Shown: positions 22,640-35,391, numbered from the stretch's first letter. The stretch: 64,000 nt of DNA from Chimonanthus salicifolius (GCA_013350335.1 CM023539.1:42952631-43016630); one strand, 5' to 3'. Numbers and translations: made by a program. Notes: a model not told the origin generated them from the letters alone.

Positions 22640-22790
22640 GAAGGGATAAAAAATGGCATAATAGACTGTGGAGTAACTGATGGTATAGTTTATAACAAGG
22701 TTAATTGGAGGAAAAAAACTCATAAAGTCAACCCCAGATATATAGGATTATTGAATGATTATAATGATGGTGTCGTTAACTTTTAAAAGT
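22640..22790 (+). mobile_element. RTE-type LINE 3' end fragment
   Basis: GACTGTGGAGTAACTGATGG through AACTCATAAAGTCAACCCC to a GAT-rich end matches the 3' end of the longer RTE remnant at 48990-49470. It is heavily mutated and non-functional. Confidence 0.5.
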
Positions 22791-22879
22791 TTAAAAATGA
22801 AGGAAAAAGATTCATATGTCTTTTACCGATATAGCCCTTTTTAGGGCACACTCAACTATGCAAGGCCAAATGCCTAGGG

Positions 22880-22965
22880 TACAAAATTCGACCGATATGT
22901 ACAGTATCAGTCATACATATCGGTTATATATAGATTGATACATATTGGCCAATATGGCTTAGTAC
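22880..22965. repeat. GATATCGGCC-family fragment
   Basis: It contains CGACCGATATGTACAG, CATACATATCGG and ATTGGCCAATATGG, like the interior of the MITE at 1016. Ends are not visible. Confidence 0.45.
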
Positions 22966-24423
22966 AGTCATTTTCATTTTAAAAAAATAATATTTTTGAA
23001 AAAAAAATACTATTTTCACCATTTTTTGAGTTAAATCTTGCATTGGATGTGATTTTAAGAAGGCCTAGAAAAAGTTCTAAATTTGTCTATTTTGAGTTAT
23101 TTTCATCAATTTTTATAAAAAAAAAATTGCTCTAAGATAATTCTGATTTTGTGGTTTTTGTGAAAATAATTTAATGAAATAATTTTGTGTCTTTATAGAA
23201 TTGAATGGAGATGCCTTAATGTGATTGATATAGTTTGTTGGGTGTATGTGTGCTTTTCCAAGTTTTTTCAAAATATGCATGAAATCTAGGTTTTCTAAGA
23301 TAATTCCCATTTTGGAGTTTCTTGTGGATAAAATTTAATGAAATGGTATACAAGGTTCATAGAATTAAATGAAGATACTTTTATGTGATTGATATAGTTT
23401 TTAGGTTGTTTGTTGTGATTTTTCTAATATTCAAACATTTTAATGAAATTAAGATTTTTTAATGAAAAAATCTATAAATTGTAATAGAAGATACATGTTA
23501 CTATGAGATACTGGAGATCGTGAATTTCATTTAGGTGTTTTCTCATATTGATTTTCTATTTTCTAAAATTTTTAGATGTTTTTCAAATTTTCATGACATA
23601 CTGTACTCATCAAAATTTCGACTATCAAGAGTCTAATACTCCATGAGAAAGGACCCTTTTTTAACAAAATTATGCTCACTAGGTTTTCCATTTCACCCTA
23701 TTTTTCTATATTTAAAAAAAAAAAGTTCAATATCAGTAATACATATCGAGTGAACACTTTATTTAACACATGCTAATACATATTTAAAGAATAGTCTTGA
23801 TATCAAATCTCATTAGAGTTTTCCATAAATAAATCACCCAGCAGATCTAGGTAGGTTAGTATAAACCATGCACCAGGAATCAATTAATTGATTATTTTAT
23901 GTATTTGATCAAACTTATTGAAAATTTTATTTATTTTTTCATTTTATTGTTATCTAAAAATGTTCATATTCTTTATTATCACCTCTAAAATATTCATTTA
24001 ATTTCATTAAAGTTTTTACAAGCAGGTTGAAATTTTAAATTTAGATTGATATTTAAAACTGGGGGATAAGAACTTACACGAAATAGATAAGAAAAAAGTT
24101 TAAATAAAGATAATAATAGTGATAAAATTGAAACACAAAATTGAATATTAGAGTGGCCAAGTTAAATTGAAATTTAACTAACTAAAATTACTTTATGATA
24201 CTCTATAGAGACTCTATTTCGTGATGTAAATTACAATTGAGTAAACTCTAGAAACTTTCTTTCAGTTTATCTACCCTTCCATGAGCCATACTCATGGCTG
24301 TGTCATTAATTTTCTTCCCTGCTTCCTTTTGTTATAAAGAATAGACAAATGAATAGATTAACATAGGTTCTAACAAATTTTTAAAAATAAAATTTATTGA
24401 ATCATTTTAATTTTTGAGTTTTA
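22966..24423. other. AT-rich intergenic DNA
   Basis: There is no gene. Two partly similar stretches around 23110-23290 and 23290-23470 (both with TTTTCTAAGATAATTC-like and TTAATGAAAT-like motifs) suggest an old internal duplication. Confidence 0.3.
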
Positions 24424-24431
24424 AGATAAAA

Positions 24432-24600
24432 TAGGGGTGAAACTCGTGTCGTGTTTTGACCCGACCTGCATGACCCTACCCGAGAAATCATGCGGGCCGG
24501 ATCACATGAGTCGGAGTTAAAATTAGGCTAAAATGGATTCAGAATGTGGGTCAGGTCAGAATTTGAGTTGAGTCGATCGGTGTCGAGAATTTCAGCCCTA
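24432..24600. mobile_element. hAT-type MITE, complete, 169 bp
   Basis: Ends TAGGGGTGAAACTCG and (inverted) GAATTTCAGCCCTA are flanked by an exact 8 bp duplication, AGATAAAA (24424-24431 and 24601-24608). It is related to the element at 20316 by its ends and GGGTCAGGTCAG motifs. Confidence 0.85.
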
Positions 24601-24608
24601 AGATAAAA

Positions 24609-25490
24609 AAATTAAAAAAAAACTATGTGATATATTTCTATCTATTATAATGAGAATAAATAAAATAGAAATCAATTAAGCTTAAATCTAATCTAATAAA
24701 TAAAATAATACTCTTGTGTGGAACCATATTGTTTTATTAGATCTATTTAAATGGGTTTATTTTTATTAGATCTTGTGTGAACATTTATTAGATCTATTTA
24801 AACATAAAATTTTTTTTTAAATTTTATTTTATTTTTCTAATGAGTCTCACAAACCATATATTTTAAAATATATTTATAAAATCTATTTAAATATAAACAT
24901 TATTTTTAAAATTGAATTTTATTTTTCTAATATAAAACAACAATAATGGATGGCTGAATTACGGACAGAGATTTTAAGGTCTCTATTAAATTGAAAAATT
25001 CTCTTTAGAGATTCAGCCATTTAGTTTTTGTAGTTTTATATAAATAAAATAAAATTTAAATCTAAAAGAATATTTTTCTATTTAAATAAATCTGATGAAG
25101 ACAATTAAACTGATATGATTAATGGGATTCAAAACATGATACTTGTCAATATTAAAAATAAATAAAAAATATACCCTAATGGTATTAGTATATAAGCAAA
25201 GCAGGAGTAAATGAAGACCTTAAGCATCAGTTTGCTTCCTACTCTCACAATGATTCTAAAAAATAAAGTCATTATAATGTTTGGTGTCATTATCAAAATC
25301 TTCTTAGCATAGATTCTACAGCTTTGATTTGAAGAATGCAATGTCACAATTTTCAAATGGGTTTGTTAGTTTGGTGGTGTAGCTTTTTCTTTATAATCAT
25401 TCATAATAATGCATCTCCACTTCTGTATCTATATTCTATTTTGACAAAGACAAGATAACCATCCTCACATGAAGGATTGACTTTGTTCGT
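24609..25490. other. AT-rich intergenic DNA
   Basis: Tracts such as TTATTAGATCTATTTAAA recur between 24730 and 24900. No gene is seen. Confidence 0.3.
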
Positions 25491-25583
25491 CAAAATCACG
25501 ATATCGGTCGATATTTGTGGTTTTAATTAAAAAAATAATAGGAGAGAGAAATTTCTCAGCCGATACTGAGATTTTAATCCCTG
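25491..25583. mobile_element. Short GATATCGGCC-family MITE
   Basis: It runs from AAAATCACGATATCGGTC to CAGCCGATACTGAGATTTTA and ATCCCTG, matching the inverted ends of the family. The left boundary and target duplication are uncertain. Confidence 0.5.
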
Positions 25584-25591
25584 GTTTTCCC

Positions 25592-25790
25592 TACTTTTTT
25601 TTTTAAGACCAAGATATCCAAGCATTCCACTGGATTTAGCCAAGAGTCTCACTTGACTAACCCTTGGGGCATGTGTAAATCTCCTTTTCTGCACACATGC
25701 CGAGTACAAACTACAGAGAATGACTCTCTTTTGCATTGAGGGGAACTTAATCTCAAGATCTCTCACATACAATGGTGGGAATATGATCTT
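25592..25790 (-). repeat. SINE-3 copy (minus strand)
   Basis: It shows poly-A (T run at 25592-25601) and on the minus strand AGATCTTGAGATTAAGTTCC, AGAGTCATTCTCTGTAG, GGCATGTGTGCAGAAAAGG and GATTTACACATGCCCC in family order. Confidence 0.55.
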
Positions 25791-25933
25791 CAAGCTAACC
25801 CCTCAGGGTTTAGTTTTTCCTACTTATGCGACACAAAAACTTATCTTTTTAAAGATAATCAGATCAAATATATTAAAAAGAGTAAACAGTAATATAAATG
25901 CAATAGGACTTAGACACGAAACAACTATAATAT

Positions 25934-26101
25934 GTCCATATGGGTGTAGCTCAATTGATTAACCTCAAGCCGTTGGAAGCAGGAGGTGCCAAGTTCGAGT
26001 CTCTATAGCTTAACCTGGTGTACTTTAAGGCCAATGGATATCACTCGTGGAGGTTTAACACTGGATTTCCTGCGGTTTTCTACACATTAAAAAAAAAAAA
26101 T
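25934..26101 (+). repeat. SINE-1 copy d with near-perfect target-site duplication
   Basis: Box A is GTAGCTCAATTGATTA and box B is CCAAGTTCGAGTCTC; the family tail and poly-A follow. Flanks are AACTATAATAT (25923-25933) and AACTACAATAT (26102-26112), one mismatch. Confidence 0.85.
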
Positions 26102-26112
26102 AACTACAATAT

Positions 26113-26600
26113 ACAAAGACTAAACGCTATTGAATGTGGCATTTACTCCCAAGTTTTCTTAAAAGCTTGCAAAAGTGCAAACTTAATTATCATTCGTAAA
26201 ATTGCATTTATTTGAAATCAAATTTTCAATTATTTTAAAATCCATTTTAATATTCGTGCAAACATTTGCCCATCTAATGAATATACTCGCATAGTTTTTA
26301 AGCATGGGATATATATATATATATATATTCGTTCTAAACATGTATTGATCGTAATAAAACGTAAAATCCATACCGGAACTCGGGTTGATGACCGTCTTTT
26401 GTGGTGGTGACGACGATGATCGACGGTCTAAAGACTCCCGTCTAAGTTATCTTCACTGATTGATTGGATGAGCAGATCTGAGCACAGCTTTGATGCTGAA
26501 ATCTTCTCCTTCCTCACTTCTCTTGCAGGCCGGCAAGTTAGAAGAAGTATGGCCGTTGAGTCGTTGAGATCGAGAGTTGGACGCAGTGGAAGTGAGCAGA
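26113..26600. other. Intergenic DNA with a short TA run and a less AT-rich patch
   Basis: About ten TA units occur at 26311-26330. From about 26375 to 26600 the GC content rises and the sequence looks gene-like (for example GGTGGTGACGACGATGATCG and CTTGCAGGCCGGC). No frame, splice pair or product is recognised; it may be a captured or decayed exon. Confidence 0.35.
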
Positions 26601-28330
26601 ATGTCCATAATAAATAATCTCACTCAGTTTTTTTTTTACTGGGAAAGTTTCCACTTCGTCCTAATAATGAGTTTCTTAAAATAGAGACTCTCATTAAATA
26701 CAGTAATTCAAGTGAATCTACAATATTAAAACTAATATTAGAAACACCACGTGACCAATGGAAGAGTGTTACTATTCATGTGTTTTATTTATTCATCTTT
26801 GAAAAACTCACAATAAGTTAGGTGACTCAATTCGAGTTGCGTCAACACGACTAAATTTTGAGTCAAGTGAGTCAGTGATTTTTATCTTCTTTATTTTTTT
26901 TTAAATACAGTGGAGATTCTCAAGTCGATGGGATCTCAAGTCAGCTCGAGTTTCGAGTTCTATCACCATCATTATCAATATCTTAAAAATATTTTTGTCG
27001 AGTTGAGTGGTTTTTTTTTTTTTAATGATCTAAATTTTCACTCTCTATGTTCTTCTGTTTTACGAACTCTGTCCATGCATTCAACTGTGTCTACCTTATA
27101 TCAGGGGTAAAAAAAAACACCTAGAAAAAATATAGAAGAATATCATGAAAAACACCAATAAAAAATATATATATACAAATTTCATTAATATATTTACTTG
27201 TTTTATCCTTATCACCACTAAAGTTCATACACCATTGGAAATTTGTATGTTGTCTTACAAAGTCATCTATTTATTAAATTATGAGTTAGGAGAGTGGGAA
27301 ATATCAATCAAAACTCTCTAAAAAAGTCATCTCATCAAATGATTGATCAATCTCACATAAATGGATTTATTTGATAGGTGATTATATCGATATGAAGTAC
27401 ATAAATTTTCACTAACAATTGATAATTTAACCCATATAATTTTAGAACAGAGTTGCAAAATGTCCATAATTAATAATCTCACTCAGTTTATTTTGTTCGG
27501 GGAAAGTTCCACTTCATCTTAGTAATGAGTTTCTCAAAATAGAGATTCTCATTAAATAGAGTAATTCAAGTGAATCTACGATATTTAAACTAGTATTAGA
27601 AACACTACATGACCAATGGACGGGTGTTACGATTCATGTGTTTTATTTATTCATCATTTAAAAACTCACAATTAAGTTATGTGAGTCCGTTCGAGTTGAG
27701 TTAACACAACTAGATTTTAAGTCAAGTAAGTTAGTAATTTTTTTTGAAATTTTTACATTTTTTTCAAAAATATATGGAGATTCTTGACTCGATGGAATCT
27801 CAAATCAAGTTCAAGTTTCGAGTTCTATCACCATCATTATCAATATCTTAAAAATATTTTTATCAAAGTTGAGTTTTTTTTTTTTTTTTAATGATCTAAT
27901 TTTTACTCTCTATGTTCTTCTGTTTTACTAACTCTGTCCATGCATTCAACGATGTCTAACTTCTCATGTGACCATATGCATGCATGCAACTGTTTAGTTT
28001 GTCAGTCATACCATGGGTAAAAAAACACAGTAGAAAAATATAGAAGAATATCATGGAAAAACACCAAGAACAATATATATACATTTCATTAATATATTTA
28101 CTTGTTTTATCCTTATCACCACTATAATTCATACACCATTGGAAATTTGTATGTTGTCTTACAAAATCATCTATTTAATTTAATTATGAGTTAGGCAAGC
28201 AAAACTTTCTAAAAAAGATATGTCGATTGATGAATATGATATAAGTGGGTTTATTTGATAGATGATTATATAAATATAAAGTATAAAAAGTTTCACTGTC
28301 AATTAATTCAAGTCATATAATCTTAGTTTT
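26601..28330. repeat. Two-copy tandem duplication, unit about 859 bp
   Basis: Copy 1 starts at ATGTCCATAATAAATAATCT (26601) and copy 2 at ATGTCCATAATTAATAATCT (27460). Order is kept throughout, including CTCATTAAATA, GACCAATGGA, TTCTATCACCATCATTATCA and TTACTTGTTTTATCCTTATC. Scattered substitutions and small indels show it is not recent. There is no coding capacity. Confidence 0.8.
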
Positions 28331-28631
28331 TGAATTTTGATTAGTATGACGATTAATTTTTAAAAGTTTAAATTTAATGGATCAAATAATTAGATAGAAG
28401 CGGAACTTCATATGCAACTTATTCATATAATTATCTTTACATCACACCCAATTATATGGCTCCAATATCTCAATCATGTCTCGTTAAAGAGTCTCAATAA
28501 ACAAAGGGTTTCAGTGTTTCTCAAGAGAGAATACTTAATGAACACACCTAAACTTATGGCACTTGCATTCATAGTACAAAGTACAAATCAAATCCTTCCT
28601 TTGATTTTGTTGTTGCACCAAGTATCAATTT

Positions 28632-28790
28632 CTTTTGGATGACCCGTTGTCCAGGTATCTTAGAGCTCCCGACTAATCCTGAAGGTATATATAAACTTTT
28701 CTACCCACACATATCAAATAACTCTACGAGAAGTGACTCTTTGGAGTGGAATAAAAATCAAAATCAAGATTCCCACTTTGTAAGATGAAT
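28632..28790 (-). repeat. SINE-3 copy (minus strand)
   Basis: The minus strand shows TTTGATTTTTATTCCACTCC (box B region), AGAGTCACTTCTCGTAGAG, ATATGTGTGGGTAGAAAAG and AGGATTAGTCGGGAGCTC in family order. Confidence 0.45.
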
Positions 28791-28858
28791 TCATCGTCAT
28801 GGCATCAACCTCTTTATCAAATTTTGTAACACATATTTTTGCACCCACAAAAGTTCAC

Positions 28859-30414
28859 TGATGTGAAATTTTAAATTACTCGCAAGCGTACGAACCGATT
28901 TATAGTATAGAGTATGAGTGCGAGGTCGTACCCAAGGGAAATCTACAAAATATATGTACGAAATAAAAAAAAATCGCACTATTTAAAAATGATGTGATTT
29001 AAGGAAATAATTTTCTAAAACATTTAGTTATAATCTTAATTTAAAATAATGAATAGTTTTGATAAATTTTTGAGAAAAAGAAAAATAAATAAAAAATAAA
29101 TTTTTTTACATAATCTACAATGGAATCCGGTCAAACATCGACGTGCCATGTTATCCGATTTAAAAACAAAAACATGGCCTAGACTATGAAATATTCTGGA
29201 ATTATTAAATATAATTCAAGTTTCCTATTTAATAAAATTCTAATTAAAATAATTATTAAATTGGAATTTTTCAAATCAAGCCTTAGGCTTGAGCGGGTTT
29301 TAAACTTGTGTTTCCCCAATTCTAAAACAACCGTTCTTGATAAGAACCTTAGACTGGAGAGACGGCAAGTCCCACTGATCCTAAAAGGGGTTCCACTTTT
29401 CATTGAAAAATCCTCAAATTAATTTGTTTCATGAAGTTCTTAAAAAGAATTAAAATTAAATTGAAAACCATCATTATTTAATATTTAACAATTGGGAATA
29501 ACATACATCTAAACAAACCGCCATGAATTTTATTTAAAAATTCAGAAATGAATTACAATTCTTTTGGACTTTAAAAAAATAAAAATAAAATAACTTACAA
29601 GAAATTATTTATTTTTCTCTTGTCTTTCGTCGTCCAACTTCAGCCTTCAATGTCTTGTCCGGTTCAACTTTCAATGGACCCAAAGCCATCAATTTATAGG
29701 AGTGAGAAGAGATGAGATAAGGGACCATTTAAATTCAACCAAGATAAGGGATCCATTCAAATTTAAAATTTCTCTCTGTAGAGATCGGTTAACTCCTTTA
29801 TCTCCTTATCTTTGTTCCTCCTTATCCCTCTCTTTTTTATCTCTCCTTCGGTTCAAACTCTTTTATCTTTATCCCTGTCTTTTATTCAAATCCATTATCT
29901 TTTATCCAAATCCACTGTCTTTTTCAAACGCCGAATTTTGCAGATAAGACATCATCATTCAAATGAAATTCACTGGTCCCGCTTGATCTTTTGAACTTGG
30001 ATCCTATACTTGGACTTTTATCTGGCCCGGAATATTTGTGGACTTTGGCTCATTGGCTTCCAATTGCAGACTTTGTCTTCAGGCTTCAGATTTGAACAGT
30101 GGGTCCATTTGTGTGTTTATAATTTTCTACCACCTTTACACAGTCTAAAAAATATTATTATAATTCAAACTCTCATATCCGGATCTGAATTATAATAATT
30201 TACAATAATTCCAAATCAAATTAGGTGGTAAAAATTATAAAATTTTCAAAAATAGGATTATGGTCCACTTTTCTCCATTTTAATTCCTTTTTCTTGTATT
30301 CTCACAAATATACTGCAAAACTTGAAAACTCTATTAAACGCATCTAATATTCACAAATCAAAGGCTAACTAATAAAAAATTAAAGGGTAAAATGGTAATT
30401 TTCAGTGCTCAACA
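28859..30414 (-). repeat. 3' LTR of the LARD-like element
   Basis: Left-hand LTR, next to the polypurine tract, bounded by TSD TTCAC on its left. The frames readable in it appear identically in the other LTR and are not genes. Confidence 0.95.
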
Positions 30415-33400
30415 AATACCCCCAAACTTAGATTTTGCTAGTCCTCGAGCAAAATAAAAACTTAAAAACTAAACATTCAAATCCTAATTTATACCACTTT
30501 CGCTGGCACTCTCGATTGCATTTAGCGTATGCAATAAGCCTTTAAACCCCTAGGTTACCCCTAGTGGACGAGTTATAGTCTCGTGAAGGTTTTCAGTGAT
30601 GACACCCACAAACATCAATTTTGTATAGTCTTAGTTTCAGATTCGGCAAAAACAAGTTCATAAAGATTTAGATATCATACGATTCTAAAATTTATTTTAT
30701 AAGACTTATATTCGGAGTGTAGTGTGTGCTTAGCCAATATTAAATTTAGTTTTCTTTTCCAAATAGACACAAGTTTCGTACCCAACATCGGAAAATACGC
30801 TTTGACTTCAAACCTCACTAGATATCTCTCAGAAAGATTAACGCTCAGAGGTTGGGTTATTTTCTCTCAAAGGTATATGTGAGAGGAGTTTGTGTATTCA
30901 AATTCAAAATTTCTCACATATGTATTAGAAAAACGGTACATGACAAAGAAAATAATTGTTGGATCTCATGAATAGACGCCACTTTCCTGAGAACGTTGAG
31001 TTATACATTATCATTTTTCTTCCTCTATTCTCCACATGAAATACCATATTTCAACTTAAGATCAATAGGACTTTTAATAGGACGAAACATGGCTTGGGAT
31101 CGGGTCAAATCAAAGAAGGATAATAAGACTCTAAGAATAAATATTTTGATCAAAAGGTTAGAGGTCTTTAAGATATACGACGAGATATTTCTTCCTCTAA
31201 TTTTTTTTTTTTTTTTTTTTTTTTCAGCACTTTTCAAAATATTTATCTTTTTTTTTCTTTTTCATATCCTTATTTTGATGTCAGGATGTCTCTTTCTTTT
31301 TGTGTTGTTTTCTCTTTTACTTTCTTGTGCCCTTTTTTTTTTTTTTGTATCATCCCAATATTTGTCATCTCTAACCTTTTTTATGAATAGGTCAAGATAT
31401 ATTTATAATGAGGCTCAAACTCCAAAATCGGAGTTGGGTTTGGTAAATATGGCTGATCAAGAAAACATGCTAACTTAAAGGTTCAACTGGGAACTATCAG
31501 GATAAATTTTGACCAAAGATAGGTAGGCATGAAGGCTCAAACGATCCAAAAATGGCCTATATCATATCCTAAGTTTCATACAGTGATTTCCTTGTTTTAA
31601 ATAAAGTCTAAAAAATTTCAAATGTACTAACTCAATTTTAATGGCGTTCTCAGTAATATGACCAAAATTGAAGAATGATGAGATCCACAACGACTTGATG
31701 CACTTTAGAAAGAAAAATGGATTGACTTAAATCCCTCAGAAAAATTGAAAGGCTCTAAAGCTTACTGGGTTAAGTCTCCACTAGTATTCCTTTGTTTAAT
31801 ACTAGACTCATGAAAATTTTTCTTTTCTAACTCAATTTAAATATGGCTGTGTAAATTTATTCCGAATATAAATCCTATAAAAATCTTATCGAAAAATTAT
31901 GATATGAAAATTTTTATTTACCTATTAATGCTGAAAAATCACTTAAACTCAACAATTTTTTTTTTTCACAAGGGGTAGTCTCAGTGTTCATTTACTCTTC
32001 CCTTGATTTTTTTTTATTTTATTTTTATTTTATTTTTTTTTTATTTTTGACTCACAAAAACTTTTAGTGGACTCAAATTTTTTTTTTTTTTTTTTGGACT
32101 CAACTAGTGTATCCCATTTTGATACTTCAAACTTAAATTTGACATTGTCCTCAATATTCATTAATTCACAGTGATCAGGTGCAAATTAGAATTTTTTGGA
32201 ACAGTGTTAATTAAGGTTCAATTGTATTTAAAACGGTTCACTCATAATGGACCTAAAACAAGAATCCTAAACTAGACTGACTCTAGACTGACGGACACAA
32301 CAATTGACCTAAGATGGTGATTATGGTGATTTAGGTGACTTGGGTGGCTTTATGTAGGGAAGAAATGGTATAATGGTCAGACTCTCCTCACCATGGTTAC
32401 AACGATTGGGTTCTCATGTAGGTTCTAACGTTGAAATTACCATGACCCAACAAATCCTACTGTCGCCAATAATGGATTGATGACTGACTGGATGTTCACA
32501 ATTTGGGGACTCAATTCTAACCAATCGCTTTGTCGAATGACGTCTCCAAACACTCATTTTCACCAACAAGGACAAAACAAGACCAAAACAAATTCAAACA
32601 AAATAAATGACCTAAAACTAAAAATAAAAACCTAAACTAACCTAGGTCTCTAGACTGGCTCCTACTTTTCTTTCCAAATAATCTAAGTCTCCGATGAGAG
32701 TTTAACCACAATCATGGCCAGGTAAGTTCCCAGGTAAGTGGAGGAGCACACGGCATCTTCTTAAGTTTCCACTTATCCTTAGGCTGTTTACACCTTGGTG
32801 ACAGAACTAATCCTAGACACCATGATTGAAGAAAAAATATTCACCGGTTACAAAAATTAATTTAGATTGAGAAAGTTCCTATTGAGCATGAAACCCTAAA
32901 ATCTAGCCTAACGGTTCCTTAATTGATTTTATTACGAAAATGCATGAACCAATTTTACTAATCTTATTTTTCTAAATATTGTGAAAATGCAGTCCTAAAT
33001 TACCATACAACATTCATACAAATATGCAAACATTAATAAAACAATCTAAACTAATGCATGAATACTAACAACCTAAATGCATGGATAGATTAAATGCAAA
33101 CAATAATAAAGAACACCTTAAATAAATCTATATGAATGCATGATATACATATAAAATAAAAAAAAAAAAAAAATTAAAAACTTACCTTAGCCTTTCATGC
33201 GTATTTTCAGCAATTTTTTTTCAACCGCGCAATTTAAAGCTCCTTAGCGTGTTGTACATATCTCTATTGATTTTTAAGCGCGACATAATTAAAATTCCTG
33301 CAAAATAGACAATACAAGCTTTGGTGAAGATTCTGACTCAAATAAATAAAAAAATAAATAATACTAATCTAAGTGCACTTCTCCTAAAATTACAACTAAT

Positions 33401-33765
33401 GGAAGGAAAAAAAAAAAATTAAATCAAGTCAAACTTTATTTCAAAAAAATAAATTTTAATTTTTTTTTAATTTTTTTTAATTTTTTCTAAATTTTTTCTA
33501 ATTTTTTAAAAATTTTTAAAATTTTTTTTTAAAAAAATTTTTTTTAAATTTTTTTTAAAAATTTTTTTTTTAAATTTTTAAAATGTTTTTAAAAATTTTT
33601 TTAAAATTTTTAAAATTTTTTTTTTATTTAATTAAAAAAAATTCTAATCTAGATGAAATTCTAAATTAAGACATATCTGCAGTATTAGATTTATTTTCAA
33701 AAATCACATAATTTAATAGCACATAATTTTATTTCGAGATTTCCCCGGCAACGGCGCCAAAAACT
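30415..33765 (-). other. Interior of the LARD-like element, non-coding
   Basis: It has the polypurine tract at its left end and the primer-binding site at its right end. Between them are long T and A homopolymers (31200-31360, 32000-32095) and an almost pure A/T block at 33440-33640. A 160-codon plus-strand frame at 30996-31478 is low-complexity Phe/Leu and lies antisense to the element. Confidence 0.8.
33743..33759 (-). promoter_or_regulatory. Primer-binding site, tRNA-Asp
   Basis: TGGCGCCGTTGCCGGGG on the minus strand is complementary to the 3' end of plant tRNA-Asp including CCA. It lies six bases inside the 5' LTR and fixes the element's orientation. Confidence 0.9.
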
Positions 33766-35322
33766 TGATGTGAAATTTTAAATTACTCGCAAGCGTACGA
33801 ACCGATTTATAGTATAGAGTATGAGTGCGAGGTCGTACCCAAGGGAAATCTACAAAATATATGTACGAAATAAAAAAAAATCGCACTATTTAAAAATGAT
33901 GTGATTTAAGGAAATAATTTTCTAAAACATTTAGTTATAATCTTAATTTAAAATAATGAATAGTTTTGATAAATTTTTGAGAAAAAGAAAAATAAATAAA
34001 AAATAAATTTTTTTACATAATCTACAATGGAATCCGGTCAAACATCGACGTGCCATGTTATCCGATTTAAAAACAAAAACATGGCCTAGACTATGAAATA
34101 TTCTGGAATTATTAAATATAATTCAAGTTTCCTATTTAATAAAATTCTAATTAAAATAATTATTAAATTGGAATTTTTCAAATCAAGCCTTAGGCTTGAG
34201 CGGGTTTTAAACTTGTGTTTCCCCAATTCTAAAACAACCGTTCTTGATAAGAACCTTAGACTGGAGAGACGGCAAGTCCCACTGATCCTAAAAGGGGTTC
34301 CACTTTTCATTGAAAAATCCTCAAATTAATTTGTTTCATGAAGTTCTTAAAAAGAATTAAAATTAAATTGAAAACCATCATTATTTAATATTTAACAATT
34401 GGGAATAACATACATCTAAACAAACCGCCATGAATTTTATTTAAAAATTCAGAAATGAATTACAATTCTTTTGGACTTTAAAAAAATAAAAATAAAATAA
34501 CTTACAAGAAATTATTTATTTTTCTCTTGTCTTTCGTCGTCCAACTTCAGCCTTCAATGTCTTGTCCGGTTCAACTTTCAATGGACCCAAAGCCATCAAT
34601 TTATAGGAGTGAGAAGAGATGAGATAAGGGACCATTTAAATTCAACCAAGATAAGGGATCCATTCAAATTTAAAATTTCTCTCTGTAGAGATCGGTTAAC
34701 TCCTTTATCTCCTTATCTTTGTTCCTCCTTATCCCTCTCTTTTTTTATCTCTCCTTCGGTTCAAACTCTTTTATCTTTATCCCTGTCTTTTATTCAAATC
34801 CATTATCTTTTATCCAAATCCACTGTCTTTTTCAAACGCCGAATTTTGCAGATAAGACATCATCATTCAAATGAAATTCACTGGTCCCGCTTGATCTTTT
34901 GAACTTGGATCCTATACTTGGACTTTTATCTGGCCCGGAATATTTGTGGACTTTGGCTCATTGGCTTCCAATTGCAGACTTTGTCTTCAGGCTTCAGATT
35001 TGAACAGTGGGTCCATTTGTGTGTTTATAATTTTCTACCACCTTTACACAGTCTAAAAAATATTATTATAATTCAAACTCTCATATCCGGATCTGAATTA
35101 TAATAATTTACAATAATTCCAAATCAAATTAGGTGGTAAAAATTATAAAATTTTCAAAAATAGGATTATGGTCCACTTTTCTCCATTTTAATTCCTTTTT
35201 CTTGTATTCTCACAAATATACTGCAAAACTTGAAAACTCTATTAAACGCATCTAATATTCACAAATCAAAGGCTAACTAATAAAAAATTAAAGGGTAAAA
35301 TGGTAATTTTCAGTGCTCAACA
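33766..35322 (-). repeat. 5' LTR of the LARD-like element
   Basis: Right-hand LTR, next to the primer-binding site, followed by TSD TTCAC. By eye it is identical to the other LTR apart from one T. Confidence 0.95.
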
Positions 35323-35391
35323 TTCACAGTTCTTACATTTTGTCTATGTTTTACTAGCTTTCAAACCAGTTATTGAGAAGCTTCTCTCCAT

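Larger units (their letters stand above)
28859..35322 (-). mobile_element. Complete non-autonomous LTR retrotransposon (LARD-like), very young
   Basis: Two direct repeats of 1556 and 1557 bp (28859-30414 and 33766-35322) flank a 3351 bp interior. In minus orientation the LTRs begin TGTTGAGCAC and end TTTCACATCA. Next to the right (5') LTR is TGGCGCCGTTGCCGGGG (33743-33759, minus strand), an exact primer-binding site for plant tRNA-Asp. Next to the left (3') LTR the minus strand reads AAGTTTGGGGGTATT, a polypurine tract. Both outer flanks are TTCAC (28854-28858 and 35323-35327). No gag, protease, reverse transcriptase, RNase H or integrase frame exists inside, so it must depend on enzymes from a partner, probably Ty3/gypsy (tRNA-Asp priming is known in the Athila/Tat group). 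The only LTR difference seen is one base in a T run (near 29834 and 34742). Confidence 0.95.

Noticed and set aside
29179..29422. Overlapping frames on both strands repeated at 34086-34329
   Set aside because: They are identical because they lie in the two LTRs of one element, not because of a duplicated gene.
30996..31478. 160-codon open frame inside the LARD-like element
   Set aside because: Low-complexity Phe/Leu from T runs, antisense to the element; no gag or pol similarity.
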